Counted from the first letter of the stretch, positions 6,106 through 19,849 are shown. The stretch is DNA of 64,000 bases from Verrucomicrobiaceae bacterium (GCA_024232965.1 JACKQF010000004.1:1-64000); one strand, 5' to 3'. Notes: generated from the letters alone by a model not told the origin. Translations and numbers: made by a program.

Positions 6106-8157
6106 ATGAAGCAACTCCCCCGCATCCTCCTCTGGACTGCCATCTCAGCCCTCGGCGCTGGAGCAGTCGCCGTCTCGGCCCTTCACCAGGGGGAGTCGAT
6201 CAACGCTCTGTGGCTAGTGGTGGCGGGGCTGTGCACCTTTGCGGTGTCGTATCGATTCTATAGTAAGTGGCTGGTCACGAAGGTGCTGGTGCTGGATGCG
6301 CACCGCGCGCCACCGTCAATCACGAAGCAAGATGGCAAGGACTTTGTGCCGACCAACCGTTGGGTCGTCTTTGGTCACCACTTTGCAGCCATCGCGGGCC
6401 CCGGCCCTCTGGTCGGCCCGGTACTGGCGGCGCAGTTTGGTTACCTGCCCGGGATGTTGTGGATCTTGGTCGGTGCAACCCTGGGCGGCGGTGTGCATGA
6501 TGCCATCGTGATGTTTGCCTCCATCCGTCGCGGCGGAAAATCCGTCGGCCAGATGCTGAAGGATGAAGTCAACCCGGTAGTCGGTTTTGTGGCGATGATC
6601 TCCATCCTGGCCATCATGACGATCCTGCTGGCCGTGCTCGGACTGGTGGTGGTAAAGGCGCTGGCAGAGAGCCCCTGGGGCCTCTTCACCATCGCGATGA
6701 CCATCCCGCTGGCGCTGATCATGGGTGTGGCGCATACGCTGTTCAAGATCAGCGTTCGCGATGTGACGATCTTTGGCATCATCGGCCTGCTGGTCAGTGT
6801 CTGGGCGGGCAGCCAACTGGAGGTCTGGGGCGTCAAAGCCTACTTTGACTTCAAGGGCGAGTGGCTGGCCTGGGCGATCATGATCTACGGCTTCACGGCC
6901 TCCGTCCTCCCGGTGTGGATGCTGCTGGCACCGCGCGACTACCTTTCCACCTTCATGAAGATCGGCACCGTGGCCGTGCTGGCCATCGCCATCATCTGGG
7001 TGGCACCCAATTTGCACATGCCAAAGCTGACCGCCTTCACCGATGGCAATGGCTTGGTCTTTGCAGGCAAAATCTTCCCCTTCGTCTTCATCACCATCGC
7101 TTGCGGTGCCATCTCGGGTTTCCACGCGCTGATCTCCTCCGGCACGACGCCCAAGCTGATCGATAGCGAGACCCAAGTGCGCAGCATCGGCTACGGAGCG
7201 ATGGTCACGGAAATGCTGGTCGCCCTCATGGCCCTGATCGCCGCCTGCGCCCTTGAGCCCGGCCAATACTTCGCCATCAACGCCGGCATCAACAAGACGA
7301 TGTCGCCAGAACAAGTCACGGGAGTGATTTCCGCCATCGAAGGAGGTCGCTACGCGGTGACCGTCGATGGCATGAACGCCCTCGCGGCCAGTGTCGGAGA
7401 AAAAACCATGTTTGGCCGCGCCGGTGGTGCACCGACCTTTGCCATCGGCATGGCGCAGATGTTCGCCAAGGCATTCGGCCCCAGCCTCATGGCCTTCTGG
7501 TATCACTTCGCCATCATGTTTGAGGCGCTCTTCATCCTCACCACCATTGATGCGGGCACTCGCGTCGGGCGGTTCATCCTGCAGGACTTCCTGGGCAATA
7601 TCTGGAAACCGCTGGGCGATACCCGCAGCGCACCGTCCTACGTGTTCGCCAGTGCGCTCCTGGTCGCAGGTTGGGGTTACTTTCTCTATCAAGGTGTGAT
7701 TGACCCACTCGGCGGCATCAACACGCTCTGGCCGCTTTTTGGCATCGCCAACCAGCTCCTAGCCGTCATCGCCTTCTGCCTCGGCACAACCATTTTGATC
7801 AAGATGGGTAAGACCCGCTTCGTCGCCGTCACCGCCATCCCGCTGGCCTTCCTGCTGTCCGTCACGTTCAGCGCGGGATACATCAAGCTCTTCGATGCCA
7901 ATCCAAAGATGGGCTTCATCGCTGCCTCCAAAGACTACGCTGCCAAACTCGCTGCCGGTGGCTCGCCTGCCGACATGAAGATCTGGGCGGCCCAGAAGCT
8001 GAACATGCAGGTGGACACGGCCGTGACGGCCTTCTTCCTCGCCTGCGTGGCCATCATCTTCCTCGGCTGCCTGCGCGAGTGGATCAAAATCCTGCGCGGC
8101 AGCAAGGTAGCCGAATTGCACGAGGACCCCTACGTGGCGCTGCCCGAGGGTGCGTAA
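6106..8157 (+). CDS. cstA: Carbon starvation protein CstA family transporter
   Basis: 683 residues, close to the usual length (about 700). It has 15 or more hydrophobic segments. The N-terminal signature is plain: NRWVVFGHHFAAIAGPGPLV around 84-103, then GPVLAAQFGYLPGMLWI and GATLGGGVHDAIVMFASIRR. The region ALISSGTTPKLI (about 342-353) and the C-terminal RVGRFILQDFLG belong to the same family. CstA and its homologue BtsT import peptides or pyruvate across the inner membrane and are induced when carbon runs short; which substrate applies here cannot be told. It is a single gene with converging neighbours. No CstA partner (YbdD-like) is seen next to it. Confidence 0.92.
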   Translation: MKQLPRILLWTAISALGAGAVAVSALHQGESINALWLVVAGLCTFAVSYRFYSKWLVTKVLVLDAHRAPPSITKQDGKDFVPTNRWVVFGHHFAAIAGPGPLVGPVLAAQFGYLPGMLWILVGATLGGGVHDAIVMFASIRRGGKSVGQMLKDEVNPVVGFVAMISILAIMTILLAVLGLVVVKALAESPWGLFTIAMTIPLALIMGVAHTLFKISVRDVTIFGIIGLLVSVWAGSQLEVWGVKAYFDFKGEWLAWAIMIYGFTASVLPVWMLLAPRDYLSTFMKIGTVAVLAIAIIWVAPNLHMPKLTAFTDGNGLVFAGKIFPFVFITIACGAISGFHALISSGTTPKLIDSETQVRSIGYGAMVTEMLVALMALIAACALEPGQYFAINAGINKTMSPEQVTGVISAIEGGRYAVTVDGMNALAASVGEKTMFGRAGGAPTFAIGMAQMFAKAFGPSLMAFWYHFAIMFEALFILTTIDAGTRVGRFILQDFLGNIWKPLGDTRSAPSYVFASALLVAGWGYFLYQGVIDPLGGINTLWPLFGIANQLLAVIAFCLGTTILIKMGKTRFVAVTAIPLAFLLSVTFSAGYIKLFDANPKMGFIAASKDYAAKLAAGGSPADMKIWAAQKLNMQVDTAVTAFFLACVAIIFLGCLREWIKILRGSKVAELHEDPYVALPEGA

Positions 8158-8187
8158 TTCACGCAGCAGTTTCGCTGAAATCTCCGC

Positions 8188-11100
8188 TCAGCCGACGGTC
8201 GTTTTCCGCCGTCTGCGCAGAATCAGCGTCATCAGCCCAAACAGCATTAAAAAACCGCGCCCTGGCTCTGGGATGATCGCGACCACACCTGTGGTGCCAA
8301 ACTGACTAACATCCCAGACCCAATCGCTGTTGTAAGCACTGAGATCCGGAAGATCGAGCGCATAGGCCGCATTGTCGCCACTGCCACCGGTGCGGAGGCC
8401 ATCACCATCGTCATAATAGCCGAGAGGGATCACGAGCCCGACCCAATCGAGCAAATCATAGACATCCTGATACCCCGGAGCGAAGCCGGAGCCGGCCAAG
8501 ACGCTGATGGATGAGGCACCATCCAAAGTAAACGTCCCATCAACCACAAGGCGGTCGTTGCCACCATCAAGGGAAGTGCCGCTGACACTCGTGAGGCGAC
8601 TGGTGAAGGGGTCAAAGGTCGCGGTAAGCCCGTGTGTGCCGCTAGTTTTCAGATCCATCAAAACCATCGCAGAGGCAGCCACCTCAAGATCGCCAGCGAA
8701 ACGCAGGGTGCCTGCGTCAGTGCTCAACCCCGTTGCGCCCGCAGCGATGCTGGTGGCATTGCCGCCAGGGGCAAGCGTCGCACCGCCGACCACCGAGACA
8801 TTGCCCGCGATACGCCCGTTTCCACCAAGCGTCGTGGAAGAACTGGTGCTGACCGTATTCGATCCAGTGGCCGAACCTGAACCGGAAGGGTCGTTGCTGA
8901 TCAGTAGGGTCCCCGCGGCAACAGTCGTCGCCCCCGTGTAACCACTGTCCCCTTCGATGATCAAAGTCCCCGAGGTCGTTTTGGCAATATCAGCACCGCC
9001 ATTGATCTCCCCAACATCCTTCAGCGTGCCTGCCGCGAAGGTCAGCGTATTGATGGTGTTGGTAGCATCACCGATATTGTGGCCGGTCATGTCCAGCGTG
9101 CCGCCATTGAGGTTGATCGTGCTGGTGGTATTCGCAGCGGTGCTCGTGGGCCCTGCTCCCTCCAAGATATCGACGTTGGTGACCAAGACGCCGCCGGTCA
9201 GCGTCAGCGTTCCTTGAGCCTTGCCATTGCCATTGGTGTTCGAGTGCGTGGCCAGGGTAAAACTTCCCCCAGAATTCACGGTGAAGGTGCCACCACCGAT
9301 CTGCAGCAAGCCATTGGCCGTAGCGCCAACGGAACTGACATCGCCACTCATGGTGCCAATTTCCACGGAGTCTGCCGAAAAGGTCCCAGTGTCGAAGTAA
9401 ACCGTCCCAGACGTGCCGCCACCACCAGCACTACTGCGCCTAGCAATGACCAGAGATCCCGCAGCGACGCTAGCCTCGTGGCCGCGCAAGTCGAGCGTGC
9501 CCGTGGGGCTGGCCCCTGTAGCCGTGTTCAATGAACTGCCAACCGTGATGTCCGTCGAAGCTCCGGTCTTGCCACCGATCACTACAGTCCCAGCACTACC
9601 TGCCGTCTGCGAGACAAACTTCACGATACCAACACCTTTGGACACGCCGATATTGATCGCATTGGTGGAGATCGTATTGCTACCAGCCCCTAAAAGCATG
9701 GTTCCGGTGCCGGAATTCCAACCATTACTATTGGCGATCTGCACGACATTCGCCGTGATACTGTTGCTGGAGTCTGACAGAGAAAGGACACTGGTCACAT
9801 TCAATCCAAAAGCGACTCGGAATTCCTTCACGTTTGCACTGAACGAACCGAGGCCCGAAAAATCCGTGGTAACGTTGTTGGCGTTGGCCCCGCTATCGAA
9901 CGGCGTTGTGGCGTTAGGAAGGAGGTTTGCGGCGGTCTGGGAAGTCACGGTCTGAAGCCCAGCTTCAAAATTCGCGTTCGCATTGTCAACCACCAGCGCG
10001 CCAGGCCCAGTGATGGCAGCGCGGGTTTGGGTTTTCACATTGTTGGCAATGCCAACAATGAGTGCGCCATTGACCGTCAGTGTCTGCCCAGCCCCAACGG
10101 TGACCGTACTAAACAGATTTGTATTGTCGGATGCAATCTGTAGGCTCCCGATCCGTTGATTCGCATCACTGAGGTCCAGGTTGCCAGTGAAGGGGCCAGA
10201 GCCGACGGTCACCGCGGTAGAAGTTGGCAGCGAATTGTCCGTGCCGACCTTGAGCGTGCCGGAAGCGACCACGGTTGGGCCCGCGTATGTATTTGAACCA
10301 TTGGCCGAGGTAAAGACCAGTGTGCCGTCGCCAGTCTTGCTGATCCCGCCAGCACCCGTGACTGGTGCATCGAGGGTGGCCGTCACCGCAGTGTCCACGC
10401 GAATTTCCGTCGCGGCGTCGGCGATTTGAATTTGGCCGCCAGCGTCAGCCAGAGTGTAGTCCCGGGCAAATTGTAGGCCATTGACCTCAACTGCGTCTTC
10501 GACTTGAACCGTACCGCTCGCTGCCCCACCTAAGACCGCAATCTTTTCCACCGAAGCCGCCCAACTGGTGTTGTTGCTACCATCGGCAAGCGTCCAGTTT
10601 GTTCCCGCATTGGTCCAAACACCGTTGCCGCCATCCACAACGTTGTCCGCCGTAGTGTCACCACCATCCCAGAACTGGGCATTGATGGCAGAAGCGATCA
10701 GGTTCACATCCTGATTCGTGGCATCGACATCGATGGTGAGGTCATAGCCCGCGAGCATTTGGGTCACAAGACCGTTGTCCGTCAGCGTCCCGGTGTAGTC
10801 AATCAGCTTGTAGGAGCCCGCAGTGAAACCCGCGCCAGTCGTGACTCTAACGATCCCATCGAGCGTCACAGAGCTACCGTTTGCCTCAATAAGATCACTT
10901 GCGGTTCCGAGATCGAAGAGCAGAAGCGAGTTATTGTTAAGCACCAAGTTACCGCCAACGGTCATAGTGCCAGTGCTGCCCGCCGCCAAAGCGTCGCCAA
11001 CGATGATTGCGGCAGTGTTTGCCACCGTAAGCCCACCGCCAATCGAACCAGCATAGGCAAAGGTAGCGGCGGCGTTAACTGCCACGGAAGTGTTACCGAG

Positions 11101-13122
11101 CGAACCAATCACGTTCAGCGTGCCGGCATTGACCGTGGTGGTGCCGGTGTAACTGTTATTGCCAGAGAGTGTCCAAAGACCGGTGCCGTTCTTGGTCAAG
11201 CTCGACACTCCAGAGTCCATGCTGCTGGCAAGGCTCCCATCGCCCGCGCCTGCTAAAGTCAGCGCCCGGCTCCCACCGGAACCCACAATTGCGGTCGTAC
11301 TGGTCAGCGCCAAGCTTCCGGCATCGGAAGAAATAGTCGTATTCGCGGTGAAGGTCAGCGCCCCGGCAAAGCTATTGGCACCACTGACATTGACAAGAGC
11401 ACCGCTTTGGCCAGTAGCGCCCGTCCCTGCAAGCGACAGAGCCTCGGCTCCGACTGCGATATCGTTTTGAAGCTGAAGAGTGGCGCCACTCGATACCGTA
11501 GTCCCTGCACCTGTAGCCGAGGGCACCGCCTCATTCGAAATTGTTGCCCCAAGAGCCGCGCCGTTTTGGATGTTCAGAATACCTGCGCTCACCGTGGTTT
11601 CACGAGCGTAGGTGTTCGTGCCGGACAATGTCCAAGTACCGGAGCCGCTTTTGACCAACTTCAAGGCGACCACCGCCGAAGCGGTAGAATTGGTGCCACC
11701 AATCTGTCCCTGGATTTCGCCGTCGCCGGACCCGCGTAAGGTCAATTCCGCCACACGATCAATCGCCGAGCTGTTGGTTCGGACACCGTTGGTAAAAACC
11801 ACCGTTTCCCCCGCTGTCAAAATGTCCACAATTCCCCGTCCCGTAGTCCCGACGGCATCATTGCGCATTAAGATCAACCGATCGGTACTCGTCGTCACGC
11901 CGCTGTACTCAAATCGGCCCACAGTGCCGCTCCCCTGCCCAAGTACCAAGCGCCCAGTGTTGCCAATGGCTGAATTGGTGCCGTTGTTGAAAAGCGTTCC
12001 GGCCCTGAACGCCCCATCGGAGATCGAAAGATCGCCAACAAAGGAATTATTGTCGTTGTTCAGAAAGACTGTGCCTCCATCGGTGCGGGATATACCGCTG
12101 TTACCAGAGATGAGGCCATTCACGATGAAGCTTTGGTTTCCTCGGAAGGTAAGGCCAGCAGCGACGGTACCATTCAGGGTCAGTGCACCGCTTCCATTGT
12201 TGTAAAAGAGTCCGTTGCCAGTGATGGCCCTATCAGTGGCTGCCGTGCCCCCCACATACTTCACGTGGGAGCTGCTGCCAACGGTCAAACCATTACCGGC
12301 CCCAATGGCGCTATTCACGCCAGCATTGGCGATACTCGTGAAAATGAGCGTCCCTGTGGTGACACTTGTGTTGCCAGTGTAACTGTTGTTGTTGTTATTC
12401 AATCGCCAGACACCTAGCTGTCCACCACCGGATCCAGCGATAGAAACCGAGACCCCTCCAGAAAGGCCGTCTGAAATAAGGCCATTCATCACGTTAGCAG
12501 AAGCATCGTTGCTCCGATTTCCCGACGTGGCGCTGAAGTTGATCGTGATGGAACCTGTGGTGGAGCCGCCCGCCATATTACCGTTGATGATCATCTTATA
12601 AGGATTCGTGTCGCTTGCAGACGAAGCAGTGGCGTTGTTGGCGAACGTGTAAACGCCCGTGCCTGTTCCACTTGTGGGCTCAACGATGATCGGAGCATCT
12701 AAAGTAACTGGCGAAGTGACTCCAGAGTTCATGACAATGGTACCACCGCTACTCAGGTGTATAGTCTCACCCCCGTTCGCACCCGCACTGCCGATGGCAA
12801 AGTTACCTGCAGCGCCGGTCGCAAAGACGAGGCTCCGGACGTTGCGCCCGCTATCAATTGTAATCGTTGTTGCCCCTAGCCCGGTGCTAAATGTGGCAAC
12901 ATCAGTACTCGTCGTGCCGGAGGTGGCACCTGGTGCGGATGGATTCGTGCTCCAATTGCTCCCATTTGACCAAAGTTGGGTGCCGGCAGGACCAGTCCAT
13001 GTACCATTCCCAGCCATGACAAATTCCACCCTCCCAAGGAATGAAAAGATAAACAAGAGGGTAAGAACAAGGGGGCGGGAAATGCAGCGACGAGCATTCC
13101 ATTTTACTGACGATGATATCAT
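8188..13122 (-). CDS. Giant exported beta-strand-repeat protein with PEP-CTERM sorting signal
   Basis: 1644 residues. A long signal peptide (1 to about 37, hydrophobic core LVLTLLFIFSFLG) is followed by GNGTWTGPAGTQLWSNGSNW, the typical start of autotransporter-associated beta-strand repeat proteins. Repeats of the kind 'LxKxGxGxxxLxGxNxYxGxTxVxxGTL' are seen near residues 486, 640, 924 and 1379, within long Gly/Thr/Asn/Ser-rich parallel-beta-helix-like sequence with almost no Cys. There is no outer-membrane barrel. Instead the end is IPEPGRGFLMLFGLMTLILRRRRK: the PEP motif, a membrane helix and a basic tail that exosortase would process. It is probably a surface or matrix protein. Exosortase is not in this window. 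Two palindromes lie upstream. Confidence 0.9.
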   Translation of the reverse strand: MISSSVKWNARRCISRPLVLTLLFIFSFLGRVEFVMAGNGTWTGPAGTQLWSNGSNWSTNPSAPGATSGTTSTDVATFSTGLGATTITIDSGRNVRSLVFATGAAGNFAIGSAGANGGETIHLSSGGTIVMNSGVTSPVTLDAPIIVEPTSGTGTGVYTFANNATASSASDTNPYKMIINGNMAGGSTTGSITINFSATSGNRSNDASANVMNGLISDGLSGGVSVSIAGSGGGQLGVWRLNNNNNSYTGNTSVTTGTLIFTSIANAGVNSAIGAGNGLTVGSSSHVKYVGGTAATDRAITGNGLFYNNGSGALTLNGTVAAGLTFRGNQSFIVNGLISGNSGISRTDGGTVFLNNDNNSFVGDLSISDGAFRAGTLFNNGTNSAIGNTGRLVLGQGSGTVGRFEYSGVTTSTDRLILMRNDAVGTTGRGIVDILTAGETVVFTNGVRTNSSAIDRVAELTLRGSGDGEIQGQIGGTNSTASAVVALKLVKSGSGTWTLSGTNTYARETTVSAGILNIQNGAALGATISNEAVPSATGAGTTVSSGATLQLQNDIAVGAEALSLAGTGATGQSGALVNVSGANSFAGALTFTANTTISSDAGSLALTSTTAIVGSGGSRALTLAGAGDGSLASSMDSGVSSLTKNGTGLWTLSGNNSYTGTTTVNAGTLNVIGSLGNTSVAVNAAATFAYAGSIGGGLTVANTAAIIVGDALAAGSTGTMTVGGNLVLNNNSLLLFDLGTASDLIEANGSSVTLDGIVRVTTGAGFTAGSYKLIDYTGTLTDNGLVTQMLAGYDLTIDVDATNQDVNLIASAINAQFWDGGDTTADNVVDGGNGVWTNAGTNWTLADGSNNTSWAASVEKIAVLGGAASGTVQVEDAVEVNGLQFARDYTLADAGGQIQIADAATEIRVDTAVTATLDAPVTGAGGISKTGDGTLVFTSANGSNTYAGPTVVASGTLKVGTDNSLPTSTAVTVGSGPFTGNLDLSDANQRIGSLQIASDNTNLFSTVTVGAGQTLTVNGALIVGIANNVKTQTRAAITGPGALVVDNANANFEAGLQTVTSQTAANLLPNATTPFDSGANANNVTTDFSGLGSFSANVKEFRVAFGLNVTSVLSLSDSSNSITANVVQIANSNGWNSGTGTMLLGAGSNTISTNAINIGVSKGVGIVKFVSQTAGSAGTVVIGGKTGASTDITVGSSLNTATGASPTGTLDLRGHEASVAAGSLVIARRSSAGGGGTSGTVYFDTGTFSADSVEIGTMSGDVSSVGATANGLLQIGGGTFTVNSGGSFTLATHSNTNGNGKAQGTLTLTGGVLVTNVDILEGAGPTSTAANTTSTINLNGGTLDMTGHNIGDATNTINTLTFAAGTLKDVGEINGGADIAKTTSGTLIIEGDSGYTGATTVAAGTLLISNDPSGSGSATGSNTVSTSSSTTLGGNGRIAGNVSVVGGATLAPGGNATSIAAGATGLSTDAGTLRFAGDLEVAASAMVLMDLKTSGTHGLTATFDPFTSRLTSVSGTSLDGGNDRLVVDGTFTLDGASSISVLAGSGFAPGYQDVYDLLDWVGLVIPLGYYDDGDGLRTGGSGDNAAYALDLPDLSAYNSDWVWDVSQFGTTGVVAIIPEPGRGFLMLFGLMTLILRRRRKTTVG

Positions 13123-13243
13123 TTCTTTACGGATTCCAAGAATGGAAGGCTAATGCGGTTAGAAGGCTGGTTTCTTCAAAAGAGAACCCAGCAAGTCGAA
13201 AAGACGACTCACCTTGATAGAAACGACGAAGACACCGCCGATG

Positions 13244-13263
13244 ATACACCAATCGCGGTGTAT
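13244..13263 (-). promoter_or_regulatory. Palindrome 1 upstream of the PEP-CTERM gene
   Basis: ATACACC-N6-GGTGTAT is a perfect 7-bp inverted repeat about 120 bases before the start of the 8188-13122 gene. It shares its half-site with the second palindrome, whose centre is about 40 bases away. It has the size of a dimeric repressor or activator site; the binding protein is unknown. Confidence 0.4.
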
Positions 13264-13286
13264 TTTGCAGGCCTACGAATGCCCTC

Positions 13287-13301
13287 ATACACCGCGTGTA
13301 T
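13287..13301 (-). promoter_or_regulatory. Palindrome 2 upstream of the PEP-CTERM gene
   Basis: ATACACCGCGTGTAT is a perfect 6-bp inverted repeat around CGC, with the same ATACAC half-site as palindrome 1. It lies between that site and the rRNA terminator. Confidence 0.4.
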
Positions 13302-13327
13302 TGGCAAGCGTAGGGGTTGTGAGAGCA

Positions 13328-13366
13328 CAAAAAACCCCACTTACCGTTTGAGGGGTAAGTGGGGTT
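13328..13366 (-). terminator. rRNA operon terminator
   Basis: On the minus strand AACCCCACTTACC (13354-13366) pairs without mismatch with GGTAAGTGGGGTT (13333-13345) and runs into T6. It stands 10 bases after the 5S gene. Confidence 0.92.
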
Positions 13367-13376
13367 AATGTTTTAC

Positions 13377-13491
13377 TCTGGCGACGTCCTACTTTCGCGG
13401 GGCCTATCGCCCCACTATCATCGGCGCAACAGCGTTTCACTTCCGTGTTCGGGATGGGAACGGGTGGTACCACTGTGCCATGGTCACCAGA
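13377..13491 (-). rRNA. rrf: 5S ribosomal RNA
   Basis: The 115-base minus-strand sequence contains the conserved 5S segments CCACCCGTTCCCATCCCGAA and GATAGTGGGG. Its ends pair to make helix I (TCTGGTGAC with GTCGCCAGA, one G-U pair), which sets the boundaries. Last gene of the rRNA operon; the terminator follows directly. Confidence 0.95.
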
Positions 13492-13542
13492 TCAGAACCC
13501 GTGGCTACGAGGACGTAGCGGCGGGCTGTGGATCTGATGACA

Positions 13543-13578
13543 AGAGAACCAGAAGGTTCTTTGAAATCTGCATACAGG
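13543..13578 (-). other. 3' strand of the pre-23S processing stem
   Basis: This stretch between 23S and 5S is the reverse complement, with 3 mismatches in 36, of 16614-16649 in the spacer before 23S. In the transcript the two form a long helix that closes 23S, the usual RNase III substrate. Confidence 0.8.
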
Positions 13579-13634
13579 AAGGTTTATTCAAAATCGAGCT
13601 AGAGGCGCAACACCATTGTTGGAAATGGAACGAT

Positions 13635-16475
<2,841 letters not shown>

Positions 16476-16613
16476 ATCGTTGTTAATCCACTTCCGAAGA
16501 ACCAGCCCGAAGGCTGATCCGGAAAATGTTTCACAATGATGCGCTTTCTCTTTTCTATTTTTACAGAACTAACTGTTCAATTACTTGCTCTTTGTGATTT
16601 TGTTTTATTCTAC

Positions 16614-16649
16614 CCTGTATGCAGATGTCAAAGAACTGTCTGGTTCTCT
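16614..16649 (-). other. 5' strand of the pre-23S processing stem
   Basis: Complementary to 13543-13578 with only 3 mismatches. It lies in the spacer between tRNA-Ile and 23S, so the nascent transcript can loop out 23S. Confidence 0.8.
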
Positions 16650-16684
16650 AAATTACAGCAACTGTATTTCTCACTCGTTTCGGA

Positions 16685-16761
16685 TGGTGGGCAGGACTGG
16701 ACTCGAACCAGTGACCCCCGCCTTATCAAGGCGATGCTCTAACCAACTGAGCTACATGCCC
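16685..16761 (-). tRNA. ileT: tRNA-Ile (GAU)
   Basis: The minus strand reads GGGCATGTAGCTCAGTTGGT..., with anticodon loop CTTGATAAG (anticodon GAT), T-loop GGTTCGAGTCC, acceptor pairing GGGCATG/CCTGCCC with one G-U-type imperfection, and an encoded CCA. It is the second tRNA in the 16S-23S spacer. Confidence 0.95.
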
Positions 16762-16807
16762 GCTTGGTATTCGGATTTCTATGCCCGAAGGCTAGATCTC
16801 CAAAAGT

Positions 16808-16883
16808 TGGTGGAGGTTAGGAGACTCGAACTCCTGACATCAAGCTTGCAAAGCTAGCGCTCTACCAACTGAGCTAAACCCCC
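16808..16883 (-). tRNA. alaT: tRNA-Ala (UGC)
   Basis: The minus strand reads GGGGGTTTAGCTCAGTTGGT..., with anticodon loop CTTTGCAAG (anticodon TGC), T-loop AGTTCGAGTCT, acceptor pairing GGGGGTT/AACCTCC with one G-U pair, and an encoded CCA. It is the first tRNA after 16S. Confidence 0.95.
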
Positions 16884-16900
16884 GCTCGTGGAATTACAGT

Positions 16901-16928
16901 AAAGAACAAAAGACTAAATTGTGCGTTG
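16901..16928 (-). other. 3' strand of the pre-16S processing stem
   Basis: The sequence between 16S and tRNA-Ala is the reverse complement (one mismatch and one bulge) of the leader segment 18709-18735. The two pair in the transcript to enclose 16S. Confidence 0.8.
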
Positions 16929-17063
16929 CGGCCTCCAATTGCGCATATAAAAAGGTTTGAGGTTGCTTTCGCAATTCTCCCACCGTCTCCTCCAGTTTGC
17001 ACTGTGGAGCGAGGTGTCGACCTGTCTGTGTGTAGTGCGTGAGCACCACCAGACGTTTCTCCA

Positions 17064-18627
<1,564 letters not shown>

Positions 18628-19019
18628 ATAAAATTTACACCGGCCGTTTATAGACCGGTAAAATTGACTGTGTTTCGCATTCGAAACACTTGCGCGCTCT
18701 TTAGCGCACAACGCACAATTTAGCCTTTGTTCTTTAACGATTTGATGAGGCTTTTACACCCCTTCATTTCATTGCTGTTTTCTAAAAGATCCGGTTTCTG
18801 ATTTCCCCAAAAACAAGCTGCTTTAGCCTCTTATTTTCAGTTTTCTCAGCCGCCGTTTTTCGCTGGCGGACGGAGAGACTACATGGTCCCAAAGATTGGT
18901 CAACGCCTTTCTGCTCTTTTTTTGCTTTTTCTTTTTCGGACCGTCTTCACCGCCACCTCGTTGACCTCGCATTTTGCGCAGGCACGCATGCCCATTGAGG
19001 GGCTGTATACCACGGAAAA
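18628..19019 (-). promoter_or_regulatory. rRNA operon leader and promoter region
   Basis: About 390 bases upstream of 16S without a supportable gene. It contains a hairpin ACCGG/CCGGT (18639-18659), the processing-stem strand 18709-18735, and AT-rich sequence (18740-18850) where the promoter should lie. I could not find a clear -35/-10 pair. A 78-codon open frame at 18823-19059 is Lys/Arg-rich, overlaps the end of lpxI and looks like chance. Confidence 0.5.
18709..18735 (-). other. 5' strand of the pre-16S processing stem
   Basis: Pairs with 16901-16928 across the whole 16S gene, about 80 bases before the mature 5' end. Confidence 0.8.
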
Positions 19020-19841
19020 TCAGGCTACGGCGAGCAATGACACCTTGAGGTTGTGACAAAGTTTATCCACTTCATCACGCGCTAGCACGAGTGTCTTCCC
19101 TGCTTCAACAGCGATCAAATCCACGCCAGCAGCAGCTGCAGTGCGGATTGTATCTGGACCCACAACCGGGACATCAAATCTCATGTCTTGATTGGGTTTG
19201 GAAACTTTAACCATTGTGGCACCACCACGACCCAGAGCGCCGCCTCTTTTGACGGCTTCATTGGTGCCCTCAAATGCCTCTACTGCGAGCACTGTTCCGT
19301 TCTTCACGACAACGGTCTGTCCGATGTCGAGCCGGCTGCTTTCTTTGGCGATGCTGAAGCCGTATTGAGCATCCTCCCAACGGCGTTTTTTGGGCTGAGG
19401 TCCTGCAACGTGGCCCGCCTGCGGCATTAGGTCTTCCAGGAAGGTCGTTGCCGGCAGGAGTTCGATGCCGTCTTTGGCCATCTCATTCGCGATACCGCCA
19501 AACAGGGACTCCGCGTTTCGCTGCTTTAGCTTTGCCATCATCAGGAGCGTGCGGAAGTCTGGACGGAGGTCGAATAGATTTCGCGGCGCGATCTGGCCGA
19601 CCATCACTGTATGCTTGACGCCTTGGGCCTTGAAGAACTTGATCATGCGAGAGAGCTGCCCGACGCGAAACCACTCCATAGCCTCGACATCTTGAGCCAG
19701 CTCGGCATTCGTCTCTCCCGTAAATGCGGCCATCACGAGCTTCGTCACCCCTGCCCCGCGCGCGGCGCGGATGAAGGTGATGGGATAGATGCCATTGCCG
19801 GCGATGATGCCGATGCAATCGAGACTGGTGGTCGCGCCCAT
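19020..19841 (-). CDS. lpxI: UDP-2,3-diacylglucosamine diphosphatase LpxI
   Basis: 273 residues, the normal length for LpxI (DUF1009). N-terminal domain: IGIIAGNGIYPITFIRAARG, then EWFRVGQLSRMIKFFKAQGV and VMVGQIAPRNLFDLRPDF. C-terminal domain: GQTVVVKNGTVLAVEAFEGT, GRGGATMVKVSKPNQDMRFD, VPVVGPDTI and a final LIAVEAGKTLVL strand. LpxI hydrolyses UDP-2,3-diacylglucosamine to lipid X, the fourth step of lipid A synthesis, and replaces LpxH in many phyla. In most genomes lpxI sits beside lpxA or lpxB; here it is the last gene of an operon with two hydrolases and a small unknown protein, 8 bases after the EboB-like gene. Confidence 0.9.
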   Translation of the reverse strand: MGATTSLDCIGIIAGNGIYPITFIRAARGAGVTKLVMAAFTGETNAELAQDVEAMEWFRVGQLSRMIKFFKAQGVKHTVMVGQIAPRNLFDLRPDFRTLLMMAKLKQRNAESLFGGIANEMAKDGIELLPATTFLEDLMPQAGHVAGPQPKKRRWEDAQYGFSIAKESSRLDIGQTVVVKNGTVLAVEAFEGTNEAVKRGGALGRGGATMVKVSKPNQDMRFDVPVVGPDTIRTAAAAGVDLIAVEAGKTLVLARDEVDKLCHNLKVSLLAVA

Positions 19842-19849
19842 GACTTATC

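Noticed and set aside
6316..7692. 458-codon open frame on the minus strand of cstA
   Set aside because: It is the antisense of a clear CstA gene; its His/Asp/Gly-rich composition is what GC-rich codons give in the opposite frame.
18823..19059. 78-codon Lys/Arg-rich frame
   Set aside because: It overlaps the lpxI 3' end and the rRNA promoter region and matches nothing.
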